From: Candidatus Zhuqueibacterota bacterium
GTDB taxonomy: Bacteria; Zhuqueibacterota; Zhuqueibacteria; Residuimicrobiales; Oceaniaggregativiventaceae
DNA length: 47,290 nt
Assembly (NCBI GenBank): GCA_016929055.1
Contig: JAFGJN010000012.1
Location: 1 to 47,290 of the forward strand
Reading direction: 5' to 3'
Both the position numbers and the translations under genes were made by a program. The notes under the pieces are model-generated. The model was not told where the DNA came from. It ran no database searches and worked only from the letters and a program-made list of their open reading frames with translations. This document shows, in pieces, positions 36,759 through 46,042 of the stretch (its first letter is position 1; the number at the start of each line of letters is the position of its first letter).

Positions 36759-37500
36759 TCAAGCCTGGATTCGCCAGGAGGAATAATCCGCCAAATAGCG
36801 GGCAAAACGTTCGAACTGCGGCTGCAGGAAATCGTCGAATGTCTGTGCCCAGGCGAAAAATAACCCTGGCACGAAATCCCGATCGAGCAGATAATCGATC
36901 CGCGCATCGACCGTATCGAAATACCCGGACTGTAACCGATCGAGATCGCTATCATTCAACCACAGGCTGCCGCCCTCATTGATCGACGGATCCCCGACTG
37001 TATGGTCGACGCTGCAAATGAAATTAAACCCCTGCTCCGCTCGAGCATCGATATAGGGTTTGAAATGGGTCGCGAACGGAGCATTCTTGCTGCGATACAG
37101 GCGCCAACTGGTGTCACCCATGCGAAAAAACGGTTCGCCATTGTCGTAATAAAAATAGTAGCCATTCGTTCGGACAAAATCCTTGTGTGAGGAGGTGATA
37201 CACTCAAACACACCGCTGAGACCGTCCAGCTTGATATCGTTGCTCGATGTGTTATTGCTCCACTCTCCCTCGACAACCGGAGCAAATCTCACGTTCCAGG
37301 TCGAGTCGCCGTTCCAGAACCCTTCGATGACCCTAACCGTATCTCTGGGCCGGTAAACGTGGCTGTCAAATCGACATCCAGATAGGGATTGTCAAACGTG
37401 CTGCCTTCCAGGCTGATCTCATAAACCTCGAATCGGCCGATTGTGTCGGCAAAAGTCGGGAGAAGATGAGAAAATATCCCGACAAGAATAAAGAGAGCGC
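36759..37500 (-). pseudogene. Frameshifted relic of a DUF5060/DUF4038 glycoside hydrolase
   Basis: On the minus strand a signal-like ALFILVGIFSHLLPTFA is followed by GRFEVYEISLEGSTFDNPY and DVDLTATFTGP, the DUF5060 domain start. The reading frame then shifts near 37345 and resumes as RDTVRVIEGFWNGDSTWN, VRFAPVVEGEW, and then GYYFYYDNGEPFFRMGDTSW, the DUF4038 catalytic barrel of apiosidase-like hydrolases. It stops at 36759 after about 110 barrel residues, so most of the catalytic domain is missing. No start codon is visible at the front. Further decayed coding sequence may extend to about 36660. Confidence 0.8.
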
Positions 37501-37514
37501 GACTGATCGTTGCT

Positions 37515-37533
37515 GTGTCCGGTAACCGGACAC
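37515..37533. promoter_or_regulatory. Palindromic site, copy C of the GTGTCC-N7-GGACAC family
   Basis: GTGTCCGGTAACCGGACAC is a perfect 19-base palindrome just upstream of the relic hydrolase. Its right flank CCAGTG matches copy B (22940-22962). Confidence 0.65.
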
Positions 37534-37741
37534 CAGTGTAAATAGATATTTTTTCTGCAAAGTTCTAGAATTTTATTGAGACCGGGTTTATGAAAAAAGC
37601 ACCTGCAGAGTAGAAGCTTGTTCAGCCCTTGCAAGCGCCTGAAAAAACAAAGTTTTAATCCGAATAGACCGATGGGGAGAAGATGAAAAAACGATCAGGC
37701 CGGCACGGAAACACGCCGGCCGATCGACACATCAAAGTGGG

Positions 37742-40468
37742 TCAGAAACTGTAGCGCAGGCCGCTCCGCCCCCAGGGTTTATAGTATTCCATCTGGATCG
37801 GACGGTTGGTATTGCCGATGAAGGAACGCAGGGGTTCGTTAAAAAGATTGACCAATTCCACAAAAACCGTCAAATTGGAAGCCATTCGATAAGAAGCGGA
37901 AAAATCGACCTGAAAGTGTTTGTCGATCCAGATATCCGAATCGGGTGTATCTTGGCTATCGCTGCCAAACTCTGCGATAAACTCGTCGTGGTAATTCATG
38001 CTCAACTGACCGGAAAAACCGCGTTTTTCATAACTGACGGCGATATTGTAAACACTTTCCGGCTGCCCGGCAAACTGGGCCTTGCGACCGCCAGGAAGCG
38101 TCGCTTCCGATTCGGTATAGGTATAGTTGCCATAGATACCCAATCCGTTTAAAAAGCCGGGCAGGCAGGTGAGCTGGCGCTGAAACGCAATCTCTAATCC
38201 TTTGATGCTGCCGGATTCGCCATTTCTTGGTTGCTCGGTGGTGCCACCCAACTCGTTTCGTGAGCTAAAGGCAAAAATCGGATCCTGAATGTTTTTGTAA
38301 AAGGCACCCAAAGAAAGAACGCCGATAGTCCGGTCATAATGCTCAATCATGAGATCATAATTCGTCGACATAGCCGGCAGCAGATCCGGGTTTCCGAGAG
38401 CCAGATCCTCATCATCGCGAATACGATACGGCGCCAGGTCATAAAAATTCGGCCTGGCCATTGCAGAGGTAAACGCGGCGCGCAGATTGGTCTGCAGCGT
38501 CAATCGATACCGGGTGTGAATCATGGGGAAAAATTTTGTATAGGCCGTCGAGCCGGTGCTTTCTCTGATCACCTCTTCATCGGTATCGAAGGTATAACCC
38601 ACGGCATCAAGATCCGTGCGTTCCATTCGAACACCCGGCAAAATCATGAGCAGAGGACTGACATGAATTTCCGACAAGAGATAGGCAGCCCAGGTTTTTT
38701 CTTTGATGGTAAAATCCTCGACATCCGCCTCGGCATTGATTTCTTTGTCCAAAACGCCCCGGTATTTTTCGACAAATCCATCCACATCCTCCTGCGAAGT
38801 GACAAAGGGGGGAAAGGGATAGGTGCCGGGAGCATAGCCACTGTTGTCAAAAGCAGAGCCGATAGAGGAATCCAGCAGTATATCGTCAACATCGTCCGTC
38901 AATTCATAGACCGACTCAAAGACATCCTGGGTTTTCTTTTTGTTGCGGTACTTGACGCCAAACTTCAAATAACCGGTGGTTTGCGAGCCGAGTTGATAGG
39001 GCATGCGCAGATTGAGAGCGCCGACCCCATCGTCGTCTCGTGTCAGGCTCGAAGCCGGCTGGATATTGTCGAACTTGAATTGACCGGTATAGGGATCGCC
39101 GATCGGGTTGGACTGAATATTGTCGGGATCGCTGATATCGGGTCTATAGCTGATCTTTTTCTGTACAAATTCAATTTCATTGTCAAAAGGCGTCTCTTCT
39201 TCTGAACGGGTGACTGTCAGATGATAATCGATATTCAAACCGGATGCGAGCAGATGTTCACCGCCCAGCGTTCCGTTGTAGGTGGTCAACTCTTCATGTC
39301 GGCTCTTGTGCTGCAACACCATGGTCGCATCGGTTACGCTGCCATCCTCCTGATAGTCGCCTTTGCTGATCCGGTGGCGCAGCCGTAGGCGCTGTTCTTC
39401 ATCCTGCATTTCGCTGAAAATACCGCTTACATAAAAGCGCGAGTTTTCAGAAAACTTGTAATCGAGAGCGGCTGTAGCACCGATTCGTGAACGCCAAAGA
39501 GAATAATGCCTGACCTGCAATTCATCCAGCTGGTCATCGGCAAGTCCCGGACCATTGAGGTTATATTCCGGTTCGAGATCATCAGCGCCGAAATCCCGAC
39601 GCATTGCCGATCCTGACAAAAGCAATCCGATTTTACCATCAACAAATCGATTGCCATAAGTGATGGAGCCGCTGGGCGAATACTTTTCGCGGATCGGCGC
39701 ATAACCTCCGGCCGCTTCGACAGTTAACAACCTGCTGTCGGGCGCTTTTTTGGTCACCAGATTGACCGAGCCGCCGATCGCATCGGCGTCCATATCCGGT
39801 GTGATCGCTTTGGATACCTCGATGGCCTCGAGAATATCGACCGGCACCATATCGAGGGCGATCTGTCGTTCGTCGCCTTCCGGACTGGGAACGCGCTCAC
39901 CGTTAAAGGTGACAGATGTCATTTGCGGAGAACCGCCACGAATCTGAATATAACGCCCCTCGCCCATATCCCGCTGCACGGAAATGCCGGGAATTCTCTG
40001 CACCGCATCCGGCGCCGAAGCATCGGGGAAACGTCCCATCTGATCCGATGCGACGATATTTTTGATATTGGCGGCATTCTTTTGTTGCGTCAGGGCCATG
40101 GCCTGACCTTTGGCACGCGCACCCCACACCACCACCTGCTCTCCCCTGATAACCGTCGGCAGCATTTCAAAATCGACCGCAACGGTGCGGTTGATTTGTA
40201 CCGTCACCTCTCGACCGGTGGTTTCATATCCCAAATAGCTGACCTGCAGCGTATAGGTACCGGCAGGAACGCGGGGAATGACATACTTGCCTTGCAGATC
40301 CGTGGCAGCACCCAGATTGCTGCCAACGATCATAACATTCGCTCCCGGCAGATGATCCCCGGTCTCGACTTCCGCAACCTGTCCGCTGATGCGTCCATAT
40401 TCGGCAGCGAACCCGCTTGCCGCAGCAACAACAACGACTAAAAGTATCAAAACCATTTTTTTCTTCAT
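37742..40468 (-). CDS. Large TonB-dependent receptor (TIGR01782-like)
   Basis: 908 residues. Signal peptide MKKKMVLILLVVVVAAASGFA, then a carboxypeptidase-like repeat (ISGQVAEVETGDHLPGANVM, GTYTLQVSYLGYETTG) at 25-110. The plug follows (FPDASAPDAVQRIPGISVQRD, YIQIRGGSPQMTSVTFNGER, ILEAIEVSKAITPDMDADAI, GGSVNLVTKKAP), typical of the TIGR01782 class known from Xanthomonas and Caulobacter. The barrel ends in GRSGLRYSF with a terminal Phe. Substrates in this class are mostly sugars, polyphosphates or other large nutrients and cannot be read from sequence. GAGG precedes the start. TATAAT at 40491-40486 and a Pho-box-like repeat further upstream may control it. Confidence 0.9.
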   Translation of the reverse strand: MKKKMVLILLVVVVAAASGFAAEYGRISGQVAEVETGDHLPGANVMIVGSNLGAATDLQGKYVIPRVPAGTYTLQVSYLGYETTGREVTVQINRTVAVDFEMLPTVIRGEQVVVWGARAKGQAMALTQQKNAANIKNIVASDQMGRFPDASAPDAVQRIPGISVQRDMGEGRYIQIRGGSPQMTSVTFNGERVPSPEGDERQIALDMVPVDILEAIEVSKAITPDMDADAIGGSVNLVTKKAPDSRLLTVEAAGGYAPIREKYSPSGSITYGNRFVDGKIGLLLSGSAMRRDFGADDLEPEYNLNGPGLADDQLDELQVRHYSLWRSRIGATAALDYKFSENSRFYVSGIFSEMQDEEQRLRLRHRISKGDYQEDGSVTDATMVLQHKSRHEELTTYNGTLGGEHLLASGLNIDYHLTVTRSEEETPFDNEIEFVQKKISYRPDISDPDNIQSNPIGDPYTGQFKFDNIQPASSLTRDDDGVGALNLRMPYQLGSQTTGYLKFGVKYRNKKKTQDVFESVYELTDDVDDILLDSSIGSAFDNSGYAPGTYPFPPFVTSQEDVDGFVEKYRGVLDKEINAEADVEDFTIKEKTWAAYLLSEIHVSPLLMILPGVRMERTDLDAVGYTFDTDEEVIRESTGSTAYTKFFPMIHTRYRLTLQTNLRAAFTSAMARPNFYDLAPYRIRDDEDLALGNPDLLPAMSTNYDLMIEHYDRTIGVLSLGAFYKNIQDPIFAFSSRNELGGTTEQPRNGESGSIKGLEIAFQRQLTCLPGFLNGLGIYGNYTYTESEATLPGGRKAQFAGQPESVYNIAVSYEKRGFSGQLSMNYHDEFIAEFGSDSQDTPDSDIWIDKHFQVDFSASYRMASNLTVFVELVNLFNEPLRSFIGNTNRPIQMEYYKPWGRSGLRYSF

Positions 40469-40697
40469 TTTTTCCTCATCATTATAGGGTTCCCACATAC
40501 CATCGGTAATTTATTCCTTCCAGGACGCATGTTTCATCATCACCGATGGAACCTGTTTAAACTGTACCTGTGCTCCCGATCTGTTGGCGAGGACAACCCC
40601 CACAATCCCGTTAACAATTCGGCTGGCGAATGCCCACAAATGGCATATCCTTGCGCGAGCAAGATACTCAGCTTATGTTTTCTGATCGTTATCGCAA

Positions 40698-40714
40698 TGT
40701 TAAGTTTGTGTTAA
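40698..40714 (-). promoter_or_regulatory. Pho-box-like tandem TTAACA-N5-TTAACA
   Basis: On the minus strand TTAACA, CAAAC, TTAACA form two direct repeats with an 11-base period. This is the spacing of PhoP/PhoB-type response-regulator sites (B. subtilis PhoP uses TTAACA-like repeats). It sits in the 387-base divergent gap, 230 bases upstream of the TonB receptor start and 142 bases before the CoA-disulfide reductase gene. Confidence 0.45.
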
Positions 40715-40855
40715 GAAATCTAGTAAAAACGGGGTTCGAGCAACAGCAACCGGAATTCCTATCAAGTGAGTCCATTTTTTCTGCATCTTTTATGCGATCC
40801 TGCCATCCAATACTATCGAGCAATAAAGGTACAATTCATTTAAAAGGAGCGGAAC

Positions 40856-42598
40856 ATGAAAGTAGTCATCATCGGCGGCGTGGCCGGCGGCGCTAGTGCA
40901 GCAGCCCGATTGCGGCGGTTGTCGGAAACCCTGGAAATCATCATCTTTGAACGAGGCGAATATATATCCTATGCCAATTGCGGTCTGCCCTATTATGTGG
41001 GCGGCGTGATTGCCGAACGCGAAAAGCTCTTTCTCCAGACGCCTGCCGGTTTCGGCAAGCGCTTCAATATACAGGTCCGAACTCGACATAATGTGCAGCG
41101 CATCGACCGCCACAACAAACAGCTCCAGGTAGAAAACCTCGAGACCGGTAAAGTCTTTAACGAATCATACGACAAACTCATCCTCTCGCCTGGCGCCGAG
41201 CCGCTCAAGCCGCCCATACCAGGCATCGACCTGGAGGGTATTTTTACCCTTCGCAATGTGCCGGATACCGACCGTATCGTCTCCTATGTCGAGGCGAAAA
41301 AACCCAAACGCGCCGTCATTGTCGGCGCTGGATTCATCGGATTGGAGATGGCCGAGAATCTGCACAAACGCGGAATCTTTGTCACCATCGTCGAGATGGC
41401 GGATCAGGTGATGACACCCCTGGACTATGAAATGGCCGCTGCGGTGCATCAGCACCTCAAAACCAAAAAAGTGGAATTCTATCTCAAGGACGCGGTCCAA
41501 TCCTTTGTACAAAAAGGCAAAAAACTGGGTGTTGCACTGCAGAGCGGGCGCGAACTCGAATCGGACCTCGTCATCCTCTCAATCGGCGTTAAACCGGAGA
41601 GCAACCTGGCGCGGGATTGCGGTCTGGAAATCGGTCCGGCTGGTGGCATCAAAGTGGATGAACATCTGATGACGCGCGATCCAAACATCTATGCGGTGGG
41701 CGATGCCATTGAATTCCGCAATCCCATCATCGGCGTACAAATGATCGCCTACCTCGCCGGACCCAGCACCAAGCAGGCGCGCATGGCGGCCGACAATATT
41801 CTCAACCACAATCGCTTCAGCTATAGCGGCACTATCGCCACCGCTATCGCCAAGGTCTTTGATCTGACCGTCGCTTCTACCGGCGCTTCAGAAAAATTGC
41901 TGCGCCAGCACGATATTCCCTATCGCTCATCGATCATCCATACCGCCTCACATGCCGGCTATTATCCCAACGCTCAGCCGCTGACCATCAAAATCCAGTT
42001 CGCTCCGGATGACGGCAAGCTCTATGGCGCTCAAATCGTCGGCTATACGGGGGTAGACAAACGCATCGATCTGATCGCCACCGTGATCAAGTGCGGCGGC
42101 ACCGTCTATAACCTGACCGAGATCGAACACGCCTATGCACCGCCCTTTTCCTCGTCCAAAGATCCAGTCAATATCGCCGGATTCGTCGCCGAAAATATAC
42201 TCGAGGGAATGGTCGAAGCGGTTCATTGGTATGATGTGACCAACAGCGACCCGAAAACCGATCTGCTTCTCGACGTCCGCAACGACGACGAAGTTGAAAA
42301 TGGTTTTATCCCCAACAGCCAACACATTCCCCTGGATGAACTGCGCGATAGCCTGGACGAACTGCCGCGCGACAAGCGCATCATCGTCTATTGCGCTGTT
42401 GGTTTGCGCGGCTATCTCGCCTGCCGTATCCTGATGCAAAACGGTTTTGATCGGGTCGTCAACCTCTCCGGCGGCTATAAAACCTATGAACACACAGCCT
42501 GCGAACAGAGCAACGAAGATATCTATGAACATCTCTATATCGCCAAAGACGACCTGATCTATTCGAGCGAACCGCACGAATCCGATTCGGACAAGTGA
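40856..42598 (+). CDS. cdr: CoA-disulfide/persulfide reductase with C-terminal rhodanese domain
   Basis: 580 residues. An FAD/NAD(P)H pyridine-nucleotide disulfide reductase: VVIIGGVAGGASAAARLRRL (FAD site), the single active Cys42 in ISYANCGLPYYVGG, VIVGAGFIGLEMAENL (NADH site), IYAVGDAIEFRNP, and the dimerisation part. From about 470 a rhodanese domain follows (LLLDVRNDDEVENGFIPNS) with its sulfur-carrying Cys at about 512 in VYCAVGLRGYLA. Enzymes of this type reduce CoA disulfide, CoA persulfide or polysulfide. About 30 acidic residues follow the rhodanese end. AAAAGGAGCGGAAC precedes the ATG. Confidence 0.93.
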   Translation: MKVVIIGGVAGGASAAARLRRLSETLEIIIFERGEYISYANCGLPYYVGGVIAEREKLFLQTPAGFGKRFNIQVRTRHNVQRIDRHNKQLQVENLETGKVFNESYDKLILSPGAEPLKPPIPGIDLEGIFTLRNVPDTDRIVSYVEAKKPKRAVIVGAGFIGLEMAENLHKRGIFVTIVEMADQVMTPLDYEMAAAVHQHLKTKKVEFYLKDAVQSFVQKGKKLGVALQSGRELESDLVILSIGVKPESNLARDCGLEIGPAGGIKVDEHLMTRDPNIYAVGDAIEFRNPIIGVQMIAYLAGPSTKQARMAADNILNHNRFSYSGTIATAIAKVFDLTVASTGASEKLLRQHDIPYRSSIIHTASHAGYYPNAQPLTIKIQFAPDDGKLYGAQIVGYTGVDKRIDLIATVIKCGGTVYNLTEIEHAYAPPFSSSKDPVNIAGFVAENILEGMVEAVHWYDVTNSDPKTDLLLDVRNDDEVENGFIPNSQHIPLDELRDSLDELPRDKRIIVYCAVGLRGYLACRILMQNGFDRVVNLSGGYKTYEHTACEQSNEDIYEHLYIAKDDLIYSSEPHESDSDK

Positions 42599-42750
42599 GC
42601 GTCCAGACAACGGTTCCGCCGATTCCTTTGAAACCGGCACCAGTCGTTGCCGCCGTTATCTCTGCCATTTTTACAGACAGCTACCATTCTGACAGACTCG
42701 CCGCAGGCTGGTTGCACCAGACGAATCGTTGTTTTACATGAATTTGTGTT

Positions 42751-42767
42751 TTTGCACGATTCTTGCT
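42751..42767 (+). promoter_or_regulatory. Candidate sigma-54 promoter upstream of htpG
   Basis: TTTGCACGATTCTTGCT fits the -24/-12 consensus TGGCACG-N4-TTGCW except for G to T at the first G of the -24 element. It is about 105 bases before the htpG start codon. Confidence 0.45.
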
Positions 42768-42872
42768 GCGGGGAAGACAAAAAAGGTGAATCGTCGAGTC
42801 GAGCCTTCTCCGATGTGTTCGACTGACCAAAGACTAAAATCATCAATCCTGCATGAATCGAGGAGCCAACCG

Positions 42873-44786
42873 ATGAGTGAAAAACAATCCGGCGGCGAGC
42901 AATTCGTCTTTCAAGCGGAAATCCAGCAGCTGCTGGACATTCTCACCCATTCGCTTTACACCCACCGCGATATCTTTATTCGCGAATTGATCTCCAATGC
43001 CGCCGACGCCCTGGACAAGGCGCGATTCAAAAGCATCAAAGGCGAAACGCTGGCCGATCCCGATCTGGATTTCGAGATCCGCATCGATCTGGACAAAGAC
43101 AAGCGCATCATTACGATTTGCGATACCGGCATCGGCATGACTCACGACGAGCTGGTGCGCAACATCGGCACCATCGCCCGTTCCGGCACCTCCGAGTTTC
43201 TCAAAACCCTGGGAGAAAATGGCTCGGACAAACTCAATCTGATCGGCCGATTCGGCGTCGGGTTTTATTCGGTGTTCATGGCTGGCGAAAAGGTGGAAAT
43301 CGTCACTCGACCGGCGGATCCTGAAGCGCCGGCCCACCGCTGGATCAGCGACGGCAAAGGGAGCTATCAGATCGAGCCAGGACCGGATGACGCCAAACGC
43401 GGCACGGAAATTCGTGTTCATCTGCGTGAGGATGCACTGCAGTTTACCGAAAAATTCACTGTCGAGTCGGCTATCAAAAAATATTCCAATTTTGTTCCTT
43501 TTCCCATCAAAATAGACGGCGAGCAGATCAACAAACAGTCAGCCATCTGGCGTGAACCCAAATCATCGGTCACGGAGGAGCAGTACAAGGAATTTTTCAA
43601 ATTCATCGCCAACGAAACCGAAGATCCGCTGACCTGGATGCATTTTTCCGCCGACGCCCCGATCCAGTTCCATGCCCTTTTATTCGTACCCAAGAAGACT
43701 CGGGAAATTTTTGGCTTTGGCAAGGACGAGACCGGCATCAATCTCTTTGTTCGCCGGGTCATGGTGGACAACCACGCCCAGGAGGTGCTTCCCGATTACC
43801 TGCGGTTCGTTCGCGGCGTGCTGGACAGTGACGATCTGCCCCTCAACATCTCGCGCGAGACGCTGCAGGAAAATCCCTATCTGCGCAAGATCAGCACCAC
43901 CGTGGTCGGCCGTTTTCTCTCCCACCTGCAAGAGCTGTCCGAAAAACAACCCGAAACCTTTCAGGGGATCTGGAATCAGTACGGCCGGGTGCTCAAAGAG
44001 GGGTACATGGATTTCACCCACAAGGACAAGCTGGCGCCCCTGTTCCGATTCGATTCATCCAAGAACAGCGAACCCGCCCAGACGGTCTCGTTGTCCGATT
44101 ATGTCAAACGCATGCGCGACAAGCAGGAGGCGATCTATTATCTCTCCGGCGCCACCCGGGAAGCGATCGAGAAAAATCCGACTCTGGAGATCTTTAAAGC
44201 CAAGGACATCGAGGTGCTCTATTGCACCGATCCGGTGGATGAATTCGCTCTGCCCGGACTGATCGAGTTCGAAGGCAAGAGCCTGCAATCCGTGGATCAG
44301 GCCGACCTGAAAAAAATCGAGTCGATCGAGGCGTTGGAGAAAAAAGAAGAAAAAGCGGAAGAAGAAAAGATCAGCGAGAAAGAGCTGAAAAACCTGGCGC
44401 GCCGCATCAAAGACATTCTCGGCGAACGGGTGGAGGACGTCGAGCTGTCGCAGCGTCTGGTGGACAGTCCGGCGGTTCTGGTCGGCACCACCCCGGGAAT
44501 GTCGGCGCAGATGGAACGGCTCATGCATCTGATGCACGAAGAGACGGCCAAACCCAAACGCAAGATGGAGATCAACGGCAAACACCCCCTGATCCGCCGT
44601 CTGCTGCAGATCTATCAGACCAATCCCAAAGATCCGTTTCTGGTTCAGGCGGCCGAAACGCTGTTCGACAGCGTCGTACTCCTGGACGGCTTTATCGCCG
44701 ATCCCCACGCCATGGCGCTGCGGTCGCAGCAGCTGCTAACCCAATCGACCGAGCTCTATCTGCAAAAACCGGGGCAATCCGAATAG
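42873..44786 (+). CDS. htpG: Molecular chaperone HtpG (Hsp90)
   Basis: 637 residues, normal length. ATP-dependent cytosolic chaperone. The GHKL ATPase domain is intact: ELISNAADALDKARF, ICDTGIGMTHDEL, IARSGTSEFL and NLIGRFGVGFYSVFM. The middle domain has NLFVRRVMVDNHAQEVLPDY and GVLDSDDLPLNISRETLQ. A glutamate/lysine-rich linker (EKKEEKAEEEKISEKELK) precedes the dimerisation domain. The ATG at 42873 (MSEKQSGGEQFVFQAE) has GAGGAG upstream. It ends at a hairpin shared with the convergent RNase HIII gene. Confidence 0.96.
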   Translation: MSEKQSGGEQFVFQAEIQQLLDILTHSLYTHRDIFIRELISNAADALDKARFKSIKGETLADPDLDFEIRIDLDKDKRIITICDTGIGMTHDELVRNIGTIARSGTSEFLKTLGENGSDKLNLIGRFGVGFYSVFMAGEKVEIVTRPADPEAPAHRWISDGKGSYQIEPGPDDAKRGTEIRVHLREDALQFTEKFTVESAIKKYSNFVPFPIKIDGEQINKQSAIWREPKSSVTEEQYKEFFKFIANETEDPLTWMHFSADAPIQFHALLFVPKKTREIFGFGKDETGINLFVRRVMVDNHAQEVLPDYLRFVRGVLDSDDLPLNISRETLQENPYLRKISTTVVGRFLSHLQELSEKQPETFQGIWNQYGRVLKEGYMDFTHKDKLAPLFRFDSSKNSEPAQTVSLSDYVKRMRDKQEAIYYLSGATREAIEKNPTLEIFKAKDIEVLYCTDPVDEFALPGLIEFEGKSLQSVDQADLKKIESIEALEKKEEKAEEEKISEKELKNLARRIKDILGERVEDVELSQRLVDSPAVLVGTTPGMSAQMERLMHLMHEETAKPKRKMEINGKHPLIRRLLQIYQTNPKDPFLVQAAETLFDSVVLLDGFIADPHAMALRSQQLLTQSTELYLQKPGQSE

Positions 44787-44789
44787 CAA

Positions 44790-44831
44790 AAAAGGCTGGA
44801 GAGTGCGGCCAAACGCCGATTCTCCAGCCTC
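44790..44831. terminator. Terminator between htpG and RNase HIII
   Basis: AGGCTGGAGA (44793-44802) and TCTCCAGCCT (44821-44830) form a 10-bp stem. A T-run follows on the minus strand, so it terminates the RNase HIII transcript; it may also stop htpG. Confidence 0.75.
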
Positions 44832-44975
44832 AAATTCTGAATCCGTCAGCATCGATGCGAGGGACAAAAGGCCGTCGTCCGAAGCTGATCCTCTGCCAAA
44901 CCCCGCATGGCCGTTGAACACAAACCCCCAAAGGCCAATGGTTTTGCGCTCCAAACGGATCGCTAAAGTGTTGTA

Positions 44976-45884
44976 TTACTGTTTACCGATACGGCCAGTG
45001 GTTTTGAAATGCAATTTCGCCACCTCTGCCAGCCGATCGCGGCCGTAACACTCGACAAACCGCCGGGCAGCCTGCAAAACCGCATTCGAAGCCCCTTTGG
45101 GCAGTTCCACTTGAAATCGCTGTTCAAGCTCCATCAACCGCTCGAGATAGCGCGCGCGGGCGAGGATGGACGCCGCCGCAACAGCCAGCACCGATTCGGC
45201 CCGCGGTGCCTGGATGAGGCGAATTTTTGCCTCCAGGGATTTCAATTCTTTTTCCAATAGGGCAGCCGGGCCGAACTGATCGACCACCACCTGTTCGGCC
45301 CTGACTTTTGCCACAACCTCGCCGATGGCACGAGCGTGGCAATCGGCCAGCAAGAGATTCAGGTTGCCGACCTCGGCATAACGCCTGTTGTATACAACGG
45401 GTGTGAGTTCGACCAGCGCATAAGCATCGGGACAACAGTCGATGATCTCGCGGCTCAGGCGCAAAACCGGTCGATCGGCAACCGCCTTGCTGTCGCGAAT
45501 GCCCAGAGCGAGCAGTCGATCCCTGCTGCGAGAATCGACATAAACGGCGGCACAGACCAGCGGCCCAAAGAAATCGCCCTTGCCCGATTCATCGGCGCCG
45601 ACGAGATCACCATCGACCCGAAGAACCGCGCCGGGTGCTGGGCGGGCATCCCTTCCCAGCCATTCGGCCAGACGAGTGGCCACACGGCGATCCGCGATCT
45701 GGGAAAAATCGGGCCGCACCTCTCCCTTTTTATTGTGATAAAGACGCAGCAGAGCCTGCATTCCGCCGCAATCGAGACGCAGCTGAACACCGTAAGCGAT
45801 TTCTTTGCTGTGGAGAACAGACCAACCCTCCTCCGCCAGGTGGTCAGAGAGCCCGGCGACAACCCGTTCCAGTGCCGCAACCAT
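44976..45884 (-). CDS. rnhC: Ribonuclease HIII
   Basis: About 302 residues. Cleaves the RNA strand of RNA-DNA hybrids. The N-terminal substrate-binding domain of type HIII is present (VQLRLDCGGMQALLRLYHNKKGE spans residues about 35-55; key segment LLRLYHNKKG). The catalytic motif GADESGKGDFFGPLV (first acid Asp-Glu pair) comes at about 105, with GIRDSKAV, VVDQFG and SVLAVAAASILAR after it. The DESGKGD form is typical of HIII rather than HII. AAAGGA lies 6 bases before the ATG at 45884; ATG at 45890 is too close to it. Confidence 0.93.
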   Translation of the reverse strand: MVAALERVVAGLSDHLAEEGWSVLHSKEIAYGVQLRLDCGGMQALLRLYHNKKGEVRPDFSQIADRRVATRLAEWLGRDARPAPGAVLRVDGDLVGADESGKGDFFGPLVCAAVYVDSRSRDRLLALGIRDSKAVADRPVLRLSREIIDCCPDAYALVELTPVVYNRRYAEVGNLNLLLADCHARAIGEVVAKVRAEQVVVDQFGPAALLEKELKSLEAKIRLIQAPRAESVLAVAAASILARARYLERLMELEQRFQVELPKGASNAVLQAARRFVECYGRDRLAEVAKLHFKTTGRIGKQ

Positions 45885-46042
45885 ATCCATTCCTTTGATC
45901 AGACCCGGATTCTGTGACAACAGAATCCGGCAAGTCGTATTTTTTTATTTTTTTAGTGTTGCGGCGACTACCATTTCTCCACATTGGATGCATATAAGCG
46001 GTAATTTTTATTTGGTTTTCGGTGCTTGGCGCCGAAACCGGG

